A stretch of 64,000 nucleotides of DNA, taken from the NCBI GenBank assembly GCA_000787465.1, contig JSYX01000012.1, positions 1-64,000 on the forward strand. Reading direction: 5' to 3'. The notes beneath the pieces are model-generated. The model had not been told where the DNA came from and ran no database searches. It saw nothing but the letters and a program-made list of their open reading frames with translations. The position numbers were made by a program, and so were the translations under genes. This DNA is from Thermomucor indicae-seudaticae (taxonomy: Eukaryota > Mucoromycota > Mucoromycetes > Mucorales > Lichtheimiaceae). This document shows positions 15,349-27,577 of this stretch, piece after piece; the stretch's first letter is position 1, and every line of letters starts with the position of its first letter.

Positions 15349-16620
15349 GAGGCAGATGATGGGGGGAACCACGAAAGCAGCACGTTCGAAAGAGGGGGGA
15401 AATGGCGAAGACAGGTCGCTCAAGAGCGGCGTGATATTAAGCTCAATACAGTATAAAGTCCACAGATCTCGTGCTTGGCGATATAGCTACAGGTTGCCGA
15501 GAACGAAAGTCCCGAAAAGAAGTTCTGTATCGTGAAAACAAAGGGAACACTTCCTTTGGCGGACATAAAATTCGTCAAATTGCATGCTCCAGGAAGGAGC
15601 AACAAAGAGGCAGGGCTTACGTTGCTTTATGTCATTATCATGAAAGATTTGGAACTTGCTGTTTCTTGAATCGGCTTCAATGCTGCTCAGGAACTCACAT
15701 AAAAGCACGACAAGACTATATAGAGACTTTAGAAATGACTGGGCAGAATAGGGTTTCCCCGACTTTTTGCAACCGACGTGCGTCTTCCGTGGCCCGTGTG
15801 TAACTCACTCTGCTTTCAAGAGGTCAGTTAACTTTGTAAAAATACAAGGTAACATATTTTGCTCTTAGCCATTGTCGTGTACCAACGCAGCAAAGCCTTA
15901 ACTCCCTAAACCATATCATCCAAAATCAATCTGCCATTTCATGTCTCAATGTGTCGTTGCGCAAGCGTTCAAGGGCATGACTTCTTGACACGAATAATAG
16001 ACGATGTCATCCCGCAGATACCTCGATGTCGAAAATCCGCACAACGACAATGGCGAAGTCTTTCCTTTCCTAGAGCAAAGCTCTGAAAGGTCTCTGAAAC
16101 CTTTGTCGATTCGCTGGAGACACCCTTTTGCAGGGAGTGCCTTCTTTTCCTTATGTTCTCCATTGACCTTAGATATGGCGGGGCAACATAGGATGCCATT
16201 CTTCTTTTTTCAGCGAGTATCCACGCAAAAGAGAATTCCGAAAGCAAAGGTTCTATTGTAACTAGACTATGTTACCGGGCAATAGCGTCACTGCCAGAAC
16301 AATTTTATCTCAAAGAACTTTACGGTTGGCAAAGCGCTCTTCCACTTATTGCTTAGTGGGTCTCCGTAACTCCACGACAACGCGTGGGTGAGACCTAGCT
16401 ACCTGCATTTAGAATTCCTATGTTTTTGGACTAGCCAATGCATGATGCTGTTCTTCATGTTGTTTGCTTATATATATACATGTCACTTGATAACAAGAAC
16501 CAGTCTTTGATAACATTCACTATGCATCAGGATGAATCACAGTTCTGGTGGCTTTGCGAAAATTTGGGGCTCGCAACCCTTTGAAGGAGGAACGCAGGTT
16601 TAGAGAGAGACTGAAAGATA
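15349..16620. other. Long divergent intergenic region between DIP2-like and GlyRS genes
   Basis: About 1.27 kb carries both promoters. Short open frames occur (for example 16004-16261 on the plus strand), but none shows a recognisable domain or a splice pattern. A TATATATA run lies at about 16470, 150 bp before the GlyRS start, and could be a TATA element. Confidence 0.4.
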
Positions 16621-18942
16621 ATGGCAGCCCAAAAGCCTTTCGACAGATCAGCACTGGAACAGTTGGCGACTAAGCGTTTCTTTTACGCCCCTTCGTTCCA
16701 AATCTATGGCGGTATGGGATGGCTAACGAAGGAGGGGTTGGCGAAGGGAGTTTGACTTGACTGTTTGCTCCAAAAGGTGTTGCTGGTTTCTACGACTATG
16801 GACCGACGGGATGTGCATTGATGAACAACATTATCTCGGTGTGGCGTAACCACTTTGTACTCGAAGAAGAAATGTTGGAGTTGGATACCACCATCATGAA
16901 CACGTACGATGTCCTAAAGACCTCAGGCCACGTCGACAAGTTTGCCGACTGGATGTGCAGAGATCTCAAGACGGGCGAAATTTTCCGCGCTGACCACCTT
17001 GTGGAAGCCGTGTTGGAAGCGCGTCTTCAGGGCGACCGCGAGGCACGTGCTGCCAAGCAAGGCGAGGCAGTAGCTGCAGCGCCAACTGCTGCTGCTAAGA
17101 GCGACAAGACCAACAAGAAGAAAAAGAAGGGCACAGTTGTCGCTGTGGAATTATCAGATGAAGAGCGTGCTGCCTATGAAGAAATCCTCGCCAAGGTTAG
17201 ATGGGACGTTGAAGAAATCAAGACAAACAACATTCTGATCCATGTTTTCCCCAGATTGACAACTATGGTGGACCTGAATTAGCCGAAATTATCACAAAGT
17301 ACAACATCCGATCACCCGAGAGTGGAAACGAACTTTCTATGCCCCAAGAATTCAACTTGATGTTTGAAAGCAGCATTGGCCCGACGGGTCAGTTAAAGGG
17401 GTAAGAGTGTATGTGCACTCTTCTACATTCAGACGTACGAGGCTGAATGAACGGTACTGCAGCTTCTTACGGCCCGAAACGGCTCAGGGACAGTTTTTGA
17501 ACTTTAAGAAATTGCTTGAATTCAATAACGACAAGATGCCTTTTGCTTCGGCTCAAGTGGGCCGCGCTTTCCGTAACGAAATCAGCCCTCGTTCTGGTCT
17601 TTTGCGTGTTCGGTAAACTGTCTAGCTGCTTGTCGGCCGTGGAAAGCTTTGGGACTGACAGTTAAAACTAGAGAATTCACAATGGCTGAGATTGAGCACT
17701 ATGTCGACCCAGAGGACAAGAGCCATCCTAGCTTCCCGGATGTAAAGGATGTTGTGATTACCCTGTTGCCCAAGGATATCCAATTACAGGGAAAGACTGA
17801 AACCATCGAGATGTCGGTTGGTGAGGCCGTCGAAAAGGTAAACCTTTTAGGTCGATCGTACAGCAATGAACGGCAGCTCATTTGAACGATCTAGAAAATC
17901 ATTGACAACCAAACTTTGGGCTACTTTATCGCGCGTATCTACCTATTCTTAATTAAGATCGGTATCAAGCGTGATCGCTTACGTTTCCGCCAGCACATGG
18001 ATAACGAAATGGCCCACTATGCATGCGACTGTTGGGACGCAGAGATTCATACAAGCTATGTAAGTAACCGAGCGTCGAAGGACCGACTTGAAGACTGCGC
18101 TGACAATGAGACAGGGCTGGATCGAATGTGTCGGCTGTGCCGACCGATCCGCTTATGACCTTACAGTCCACTCAGTCCGCACCAAGGAGAAGTTGGTTGT
18201 GCGTGAACAACTGCCTGAACCCCGTACAGTTGAGAAGTGGCAGGTCGAAGTGAACAAGAAGACCTTTGGACCCAAGTTCAAGAAGAACGCAAAGTTGGTT
18301 GAAGAAGCGATCTTGAGCTACACAGACGAGTGCTTTGCCAAGCTTCAAAAGGACTTGGAGACCACTGGTACTTCGATTGTGGAGGCTGACGGTCAAAAGT
18401 TTGAAGTCTCCAAGGACGATGTAACTGTCCAGCTGGGCACTGTGACTGAGCACGGTAAGCAAGTTTATCAAGACAAGGAGACAGAGCGAGTAATGACTGA
18501 AACTTTATGGATAGTCCGCGAATATACACCTAATGTCATTGAACCCTCCTTTGGTATTGGCCGTATCCTGTATGCTTTATTGGAGCATAGCTTCTGGGTG
18601 CGTGAAGGCGACGAGGCCCGGAATGTCTTATCTTTCCCTGCAATTGTCGCACCGTTCAAGTGCTGCATTCTGCCATTGTCTGGCAATGCCGTTTTTGAAC
18701 CTTTTGTCAAAAAGTTCTCCCGCATGCTACGTCAGAACGGCGTATCGACCCGCACGGACGATAGCAAGGCATCAATCGGCCGCCGTTATGCTCGCAATGA
18801 CGAACTCGGTATTCCTTACGCTATTACAATCGATTTCCAGACGGTGGAAGACGACACTGTGACGCTTCGTGAGCGCGATTCTACCAAACAAATCCGTGAC
18901 ACGTTCGAAAACATCTTGAAGATTCTCAAGGAAGAGCAGTAG
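16621..18942 (+). CDS. GRS1: Glycyl-tRNA synthetase (class II, eukaryotic type)
   Basis: Charges tRNA-Gly in the cytosol; in many fungi one gene also supplies mitochondria. The N-terminus starts [20 protein letters not shown], without the WHEP domain of animal enzymes, as in yeast. Motif 1 region: [15 protein letters not shown]. Motif 2: RPETAQGQF followed by [23 protein letters not shown]. Motif 3: [16 protein letters not shown]. The C-terminal anticodon-binding domain carries [15 protein letters not shown] and [20 protein letters not shown] Lys-rich insertion (KKKKKGT) lies near residue 130. Several short introns are removed cleanly, and the total of roughly 650-680 residues fits the family. 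No mitochondrial leader is visible at the chosen ATG, so a dual-targeted form would need an upstream non-AUG or alternative start, which I cannot show. Confidence 0.95.
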
Positions 18943-19178
18943 AAATAATCTTGTTGATGCGTTTCAAGAGTGTATCATAAACTTCGTAAACCATGATATC
19001 TTGTACAAAATTGAGTATTCTTGTCTTTGTAGCTCTTGAACCTGTTCCACATTCTTTTTTCCACTTCCTGAGACCGAGCATAAATTCTGACTTTAAAAAT
19101 TTCATCGGAAATGCGAACGCTGCTTGCAATCACTCTTTTTTTCATTCTTTTTCCCTTTTAAAAGTCGTTAAAATAAAC

Positions 19179-20320
19179 ATGGCGTTTGCTCAACAACATC
19201 GTCGCCCCACTCAGCGGTTGTCTGTTACTCAAAGAGAATATGATAATAATAACGATTCGGCAGCTTTACACGACGATACGCTCTTATCGCCCAGAAGACC
19301 CTCGTCAGACTCAGATAACGATTGGCATGTCATAAGCTCCGCCATACCGCCAACGTCGTCTTCGTCTTCATTACAACGGCGAGAATCGGCATCGCCTGCA
19401 TCAGACCCATCGGAACCAGAGTCTTTCAGTTCATTCCGTCACTCCGACGACATTGAATGGCTCTCGGACTTTGACACACAAAGCTCGTCTGCAAGAGACG
19501 ACGAATTCATCGCCAATCTGCCAACCCACGATGGCACCGGTTTGTTTGGGGAACAATACTCTGATACCTCGCCGTTGAGCCCAGACGAGTCGGACTCGCC
19601 AACGTCTTTTGCAAGAGCTGTTCAGCGAATTTCTGACGATAGGCAGAGGTCGGCTGAACGCACGTGGCGGGCACAAGCCATTGATTTTGAACCCGATTCG
19701 CCAAGTAAACCCAACATTTTGTTACCGTACGGCGGCATCAATGCTCCTTCTTTTGCCAACAAATCACGCCACACGCGTAGTGATGATAATAGCAACAACA
19801 ACGATAGCGACGACAGCAGTCAAGTATCACTGCCCTCTTTCGTTCCGACTGTCCCAGGTTTTACTACTTCGGACATGTCAGCTGATAAAGATTCACGGAG
19901 GGATTCTGATGCACAGACATCAGAAGTAAGCTCGACACCTGATACCAAGTCCAATGTCAAATTCACAAGACGGCGCCGACGAAATTTGGACAGGTTCGCA
20001 TATTCCTCCATCAAGGCCGTGTGTTGTTCTAACTGAAAATGTTGCATTTCGACAGTATCCCCAGTCACCATCCATCCATCCTTGGAACAACGAGATCAGC
20101 TGCTTTATTATCAGCCATTTGGGACCATATCCGTCGTCTGACAAGCGATCTGCTGGACAACGACGTGAACACTGCAGAAACATTTGGCAATCTGGTAACA
20201 GAAGCCACCTTCGAAGGCTGTTTACCTTTTGGTTCGCATCTCCACATGGAGTTTGGAAATACTATCTTAGCGGCTCACGCTAGATCGCCGCGTATTGAAG
20301 GAAACATACATAGCTTGTGA
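19179..20320 (+). CDS. Orphan acidic, Ser/Asp-rich protein with conserved-looking C-terminal helix region
   Basis: I do not recognise this family. The first exon encodes about 280 residues, strongly enriched in Ser, Asp, Asn and Pro and probably disordered. It has a DNDWHVISS motif near residue 45 and a basic RRRRRNLDRF stretch near its end. A 35-bp intron at 20021-20055, with a TTCTAAC branch-like sequence, joins it to a second exon. That exon reads IPSHHPSILGTTRSAALLSA and WDHIRRLTSDLLDND, which looks like a folded amphipathic region. Without this splice the protein would stop at 20036. The ATG at 19179 (MAFAQQHRRP) is preferred over an upstream in-frame ATG because the leader is AT-rich and unlike coding sequence. 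The gene ends 36 bp from the end of DIM1, transcribed towards it. Confidence 0.7.
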
Positions 20321-20356
20321 TACTGGATAAGCATGACAAAGAACATGCGAGATTTT

Positions 20357-21668
<1,312 letters not shown>

Positions 21669-21815
21669 ACTTGATCGTCTTTTTTTTTCTGTTCTTTGGT
21701 ATGGTGAACTTCCAAAAAATGGTGGCGGAGTTCGTAGCAGTCACAATCGTCCAAAATCGCATTTTTTGTCCCACTTTTGTCGAGGGGTTCTCTTTTTTCT
21801 CCATTCCGTGTTACC

Positions 21816-22248
21816 ATGACGCCAGCTGCTTTTAATATGCAACAAAAGAAAAGAAAGAATGACGCTGCGGTGGAATTGGTACGTCAGTTTAAGAAAAGGA
21901 ATACATATAAAGGCAGTATCTTATTTTTTTATGCGTTAGGACCACTCGACAAAGCGTGTTAATACCTGTGCAGAATTTTTCTCCAGCCAGAATACAATGC
22001 AAGAGCACGTCTACGTTACGCCTAGCTTTATGCCTAATAGTCACTCCATTGCTCCATCTTCTCAAGCCCTGCCGCCTCGACCAACCACACCTCCATTGGG
22101 TATGACGCTTGCGCATTATGACGCTGCCTCCGGCGGATACGCCACAACTGTCGTCAAATCAGCAGATCAAATCGACAGTACCATCTGTTCCGGCATGACA
22201 CCGGCCTACCGATCGCCCATGGAGCGTTGGGGTTCATGTTTAATATAG
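21816..22248 (+). CDS. Small orphan protein divergent from DIM1
   Basis: Two exons give a protein of about 122 residues. Exon 1 encodes MTPAAFNMQQKKRKNDAAVE and ends in a standard GTACGT donor. The intron closes at GTTAG near 21939, and exon 2 continues DHSTKRVNTCAEFF. The rest is Ser/Pro/Thr-rich (PSSQALPPRPTTPPLG) with no recognised domain or membrane segment. The basic KKRK near residue 12 could act as a nuclear signal. The clean splice and the position in a bidirectional promoter with DIM1 support it as real. No function can be given. Confidence 0.6.
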
Positions 22249-22411
22249 CAAATTATGTACATATATACAACTCAAAAACAAAGAAAGGGAATAAATTATG
22301 GGAATCTCCGCAGGACGGAGTGGTGATTCTTCTGTTGTCTGTGCAAACGGGGCGGTACTACTAATATATATCCATGTGAAGCTAAGCACAAGCCTGGTCG
22401 TTTGTGAGTAA

Positions 22412-24362
22412 TTAAGGAACAGAGGTAGCAAGGTTTCGTGTGCTACTGGACTGAGAATCGGATGATGAAGAGGAAGAAGACGATGGTGAGGTTGTCCTTC
22501 TCCGGGAAGACCTCTTTTTGAGGGTATGTTGGCGGTGCAGTTCTCTGTATTGTTCGAGGCGATCCATATTCAGATAGTAAGCGCTCAAAATCGTTTCCAA
22601 GTCCTGTAGTTTACGCTCTAAGATGTTTGTTTTTTCCGTCATGCGACGATGCTCAGCTCGAAGCTCGTAGATAGTTTCCATCGGAATGCCGCCTTTGGTC
22701 GATTCCTCTGTGTTTGTTGCTCTTGCTAGGGGCGACAACTCCACAGTCGACATAGGCTCGTTCCGTTTCTCTGCTGTTATACTTTCCTCACTCCCGTTCC
22801 ACGGGAAGTCCAAGCGTCCGTCATGGATTTCGACTTGAGAGAGATCGGGGCAGTCTGTTTTGGTTTCGTCCTCCATCGCATGCATCTCCTGAGAGTCGTT
22901 CGTTAAGGGACGTGGTCGGGAACGCAGGAACGGTAACCAAGCCGATAATCGCTGCATTCGCACCTTTGAGGCACGAGCTGCGTCGTCCTTTTTACGCTCC
23001 CTCACTTCATACCACTTTTCAATGCCGCGCGCGGTGACAAGAGGTGCCTGGTCCACAAATCCCCACGGCGAAAGTCGTACCATGCCAAACAATAAAACGT
23101 ACAATGTGGTCAATATACCGTAGGCACCACCTGCTAAGGAGACTGCTGCAAGAAGCGTGTGTTGTCGCTGCTCTGTCTAAACCATTTCGTCGTCAGTCAC
23201 CTATCGTAACAGATATATTAAACTTTACCTTGACATCGTAGCTTCCCTTTGAGAGTTGTACGGAGAAAAGTCCGTGATAGTCCTAATAACGCCCGATGTT
23301 GAGAAGGCGTGGGAACTTCCTCCACGTCCACTTGAGAAGACTTACTCCATTCGTTAGGTTAATGTTTCCATGCATAGGCCAGTCGAGTTGCTTCGTATCG
23401 AGCGTCGGTATCTCAACATATTCAGGTTCCTGGACGTAATTTTTCTTTGTTATGCATACTGCTTGTTCTTGCGCCGACGCATTACTTACGAAACCTAAAA
23501 GGGACGCCACATCATTTGGGCGTATGGCTCTATAAACCGTCGGAGTAAAGAAAATGGCAGTTGTCCAATTCTGCATGGAAGTTGACCTGTAACTTCCCAA
23601 CACCATATCCCTTGACGCTTGGACCTTTATAACATTCTCCCTTGATTAGCTTACGTTTGTCTTGCTGGTGCAGTAAACATGTGTATTACCTGCTGTGGAA
23701 TCATGTTTTCAACATTCCCTTTGTCCCAGCGGCTAAACTCGGGAGAATACAGTTCGATCGCTATAGAAGGAATCCCGAGGCTGGCGTAGGTCAAGTTGAC
23801 AAGACTGTCTGCTTTCCAGTAAACGTCGAGCCGGCGCACATAAGGAGAGTTGGGTGGCGGTGACTCCTGAACTCCGTACTGAAGAGCATCACCCGCGTCA
23901 AACAAGTAACACGACGATGTTTCCCCGGTATTATTACCGACACGGATATAGGTGTAACAGTCCGGGATCGGATACGAGCTCCAGTTCATGTACATCAGAT
24001 CACAGCGAACAATGGTCATGGATGTATTCTGTGCACACATTTCGATTTGGGGTATCGAGTAGTTTTCCTGGATATTCTCCGTTGAAAGTCGTAGTAGGGG
24101 TTTGTCATAACGTATCTAACACCCGAGTCACATGAGGTGCTATTGGGTTTCCTGTATTTTCTGCCGCCCAACCTGACTGCCAAGATATCCGCAGTAAATA
24201 ATGAATAGAATACCGAAAATGATCGCTGTGGCTATCCTGAAATAGGCAACGACCTTTGTCTCAAGGGGCTGATGTGTCGCGTGAGTCTTAAATGGTCTCG
24301 ATATATTGTGTGTGTACAGAAAACATTACCCGTCTGTTGAATGCTTCTAGGATGAAATGCAT
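22412..24362 (-). CDS. Orphan two-pass membrane protein with sequon-rich loop and cytosolic coiled coil
   Basis: Family not recognised. I start at MHFILEAFNRR (24362), which splices by a GTAATG donor to THATHQPLETK. A first membrane span follows (ATAIIFGILFIIYCGY). A loop of about 240 residues carries several N-glycosylation sequons (NTS, NWS, NNT, NLT, NAS) and paired cysteines, which places it outside the cytosol. A second span is near LAGGAYGILTTLYVLLFG. The C-terminal 200 residues are charged, contain a heptad-like stretch (ELRAEHRRMTEKTNILERKL), and end in Arg-rich and Ser-rich runs. The exon 1/2 donor after GYLGSQ is weak, so that junction is uncertain. The layout resembles a receptor or scaffold, but that is only inference from topology. 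Confidence 0.7.
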
Positions 24363-25632
24363 AAAGTTTAGCAAAGGGAAAGAACAAAAGAAGGTTGAAC
24401 GCCTGATTCTGATTCTTGTTATATGCAAGGTTTTGTGAGAGGCTTGGTTGGCCGTATCACGTTTTATCGTCAAACTGTCCTGTGGCACGGCAGAACTCTA
24501 AATGGTATGCAATACCGCGGGATGACTTTCGTTCTATCCCAGAAATGGAAGCTCAAGATTCTTACGGATTAACATGAACACGATTTCGTCTTCATCATTC
24601 ATCTGATGGTAGAAGGACGGTGATTTGCCGGGTTGTTCTAACCAAACCTTTTCCACTTATTCTGCAAATGAGGTCATCAGGCCACAGAGTAACTATTACA
24701 TGTCAAGATGACACGTTAAGCTTGATGGTTACCAAACTCGTTTCATACTAACAGCTCATGCCATATTGGGATAACGGACTTCTGTACACCATGAAAAGCG
24801 ATTCGGTGCGAAGAACCCCGAAAGATCTGCGTGCAGTGCTTTGTGATTCTGTAAGCTCTCTGGAGTTTAAAACCAAAGCTTGGCGTCTGGTGAATAGAAA
24901 GTTTTGACTGCTGTCTTTCGCTAGGTCAATGAGATCAACCAAAGCCATGTACGATCTAGCATTTTTTATTAGAGATCTGCTTTCACGACATAGTTGACAG
25001 GAGTCTACAACATAGTGTATGCTCTGTGCATACATGGATTGCGCGTCAAGTGAAGCAAAGGCACATTTAATTTCGACTCCACCCTTTCCCAAACCTATAC
25101 AACGTATCAAACGTTAATGATCGACTCCTTTTTTGATGGTGCGCTTTTGGCCCACCACTTAGGGTACAAAGACAGCGCATAATCGGACACGCGATCTCCC
25201 AGTATTTCCCGGAAATAAGGTTTGCAAGATCTCCCAGATTTCTGGTTCGCAAAACTTCGGCATGCACCTGTCTATAGCAGATGGTGCTCGCATCACTCTG
25301 CAGCAGTGACTTCCAAGAACACTGTAACACTTGCACTTGCACATGCTATGTCAATAGCGTCTTCCTAGGGACGGTACCTGTTACATTCCTGTATTGGGTA
25401 TACTGTGATCCAAGAAAACGTTATTTAAGCGTTTTGAAATGGACTTTAAGGCATCTTAATGCTCGACAGGCAACGTATCCTCCATGGTAAGCCAGAGTGG
25501 CAATATCGCTTCTAAGGAACCAATTGCCACCGTTTCGAGAAAACCAATAAGACGCAGTTTCGGAATTTGTATGTTCGACAGCGCATTTAACATCTGGCCC
25601 CCCGGTACCTTCCGATCTTCGCTTGTTCCAAA
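24363..25632. other. Long intergenic region with only weak, disrupted reading frames
   Basis: About 1.27 kb between the membrane orphan and SDHAF4. On the minus strand an open frame at 24748-25110 and overlapping frames at 25067-25344 have a somewhat protein-like composition, but they are out of frame with each other and match no family I know. They could be a decayed gene. I do not call one. Confidence 0.35.
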
Positions 25633-25914
25633 ATGCTTCGACTTCGCCAATTACGATTCTACACTTCCCTTAACCGACCAGGTCCTATTCCACTGGGGAA
25701 CAAGAAGCAGCAAAAGGAAATGCTGGAACTTATTCGCAAAAAGCAAGAGCACGATGTCAAGGCTCAAGGAGAACTTCACGACGATGCCATCCCACAGTTG
25801 AAGCCTGAATTTGAAGGCGATGTGAACCCGAAAACGGGTGAAGTCAATGGCCCGAAAAATGAACCATTACGGCACGGAGACTGGAGCTTCGGTGGCCGTG
25901 TTACCGACTTTTAG
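25633..25914 (+). CDS. SDHAF4: Succinate dehydrogenase assembly factor 4 (SDHAF4/Sdh8)
   Basis: A 93-residue single-exon protein. Sdh8/SDHAF4 binds the flavinylated Sdh1 subunit in the mitochondrial matrix, protects it and promotes assembly of complex II. The diagnostic C-terminus is present: DVNPKTGEVNGPKNEPLRHG and DWSFGGRVTDF, matching the family pattern NPxTGExxGPKxxEPxRxGDWxxxGRVxDF. The first 15 residues (MLRLRQLRFYTSLNR) are basic and lack acidic residues, as expected of a mitochondrial presequence. The ATG at 25633 is the only start that gives this leader. No other complex II gene is nearby. Confidence 0.93.
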   Translation: MLRLRQLRFYTSLNRPGPIPLGNKKQQKEMLELIRKKQEHDVKAQGELHDDAIPQLKPEFEGDVNPKTGEVNGPKNEPLRHGDWSFGGRVTDF

Positions 25915-26328
25915 AATTCGCACAACTGGTGCTTCCTTAGATTTGCACTGATCAAAAAGATCGACAAACAGATCATGACGAATCTTCTTGCACTGTTGCA
26001 ACAACAATACCCTAGAAAAAACACCTTGTGTACAAAATGTAATATATTGTTGGGTCAACATTGATACTAAGATAATGCCTTCAGGCGGAAAATGGTATAA
26101 GGAATAATATTCATACAATGGGTTGTATCTACAGCTAACTCGATTTTGGGAAACAGTCAGTCGCTACCCTTAAAGTGACCTGCACCTATGGATAACATAC
26201 AATGGTATACGGAACTTAAATAGAATGGGATTTTGGGAACTTCATGTCTGCGGTCCAAATGCTGCCGATTGTTGTTGCTGAGTTTGCCGATCATCTAACA
26301 GGAACAGGTCTTAGCATGATTCTCCAAC
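25915..26328. other. Convergent intergenic region
   Basis: This 414-bp stretch lies between the 3' ends of SDHAF4 and the M50B-like gene. I see no gene or repeat; it should hold both transcript ends. Confidence 0.4.
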
Positions 26329-27279
26329 TCAGGACTGTATGCCGTACCAACCTTTGAAAGCAGCTAATCCAATCAGGATGCCAGCGATAAAGAATACCAG
26401 ACTGATGAGAAACCAAATAACACCCCATACACGGCTCGACATGCATGATCCACAGAGTTTGGCAAACTTGGAAGCGTCTGATTCATATGCTTTCCTGAAC
26501 ACAAGGTCATCGAGAATGTCCCACAGACAATATAAGCAAGACATGACACTAAGTAATTTCCGGGTTAGTGTGTCTAGAGAACTGCGAAAGATCTCGTTTC
26601 GTACCCGACGAACAACACAAAGTACTTTAATCCGACGCCACTTGCGACGAACCAGAGCAGGACAATGAGACCGATAAAGAGAAACCCGATTCCACGCGTC
26701 AACCAGTTCTTGGCCCACCAGAGGGTGAATAATAAGCAGACACCGAGAAATATCGATGCTATCTTGGAAGCCAAAAGGTCAAATCCACACATGACAAGAA
26801 TGGCGCCAATCGCGGAAGATCCGAGATAGCCTGCCGGCAGCGTGCACATTGGGATACCTCCTCGCTAACACCAAGAAATGTGTCAGTCCATATATCACTT
26901 TCGTTCGCTTGTAAGACATACCATCCTAGTAACGCCGCCTTCGTCTGGATCGATTTCTATGGATTCAATTTTCGCGCAAGTAAAACAGCCGACGATCGCA
27001 TGCGAAAATTCATGAAGACCGACAGTAAGCAGCTACTTCCACGCGCTTTAGTATCTGGACAAGTGATTAAACCAAACGTGCAGATACCTTGAAAGGAGCC
27101 AAGACAATCTTTACAAAAGGCATATTCCATAGTATCAAAATAGCTGCTACGTAGACGCCGATAATGATGAGGGTGATGCGCTGGTCATCGGTTGGCGTCA
27201 GGCGGTTTCCGACCTGGTCTGCAACGGCTTGTCTTGCCACAAGGTAATGCGCATAACTGGTCTGACCAACTGGTGCCAT
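26329..27279 (-). CDS. Peptidase M50B-like membrane protein
   Basis: Predicted intramembrane zinc metalloprotease-like protein of the M50B-like family. The product is about 250 residues in four exons. It starts MAPVGQTSYAHYLVARQAV and has a first membrane span (ITLIIIGVYVAAILILW). The zinc motif HEFSH follows directly, in VGLHEFSHAIVGCFTC, then IEIDPDEGGVTR, RGGIPMCTLPAGYLGSS and four or five further spans. The C-terminal DILDDLVFRKAYESDASKFA block is typical of the family. The HExxH core is complete, so catalytic zinc binding is plausible. The substrate is unknown for fungal members. The start was placed after an in-frame upstream ATG because MAPVG begins the conserved part. Confidence 0.85.
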
Positions 27280-27577
27280 GTCAAAACAGAAGAAAGAACT
27301 TTTGCAGAACACACGAAACACTGCTAGGAACCGGCTTTAAATCATGATGGAAGCTAAAAATAGCAGCGTGCTTTGGGTTCCTGGTTCTTGGCGCCATCCC
27401 GAAAGTAAAGGGGAAAAAGTCAGCTTGTGATTTGCAGAAAATAAATCTTTGAGGACAAGGTACGAATAATAGCAAGATATAATATAGATCTATCTACATG
27501 TCGCTTGGCAGGATACACCTGGGACACGAGTTTCATGCTCTCTCTCCTCCACCCAGATCTGGCTGGAGTCCCCCTTT

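Noticed and set aside
16004..16261. 85-codon frame MSSRRYLDVENPHNDNGE
   Set aside because: Begins with plausible residues but turns into an unlikely Phe-rich composition. No splice sites or domain support it.
24748..25110. 120-codon minus-strand frame between the membrane orphan and SDHAF4
   Set aside because: Composition is protein-like in places, but it has no recognised motif, and neighbouring frames are disrupted. Kept only as a note in the intergenic entry.
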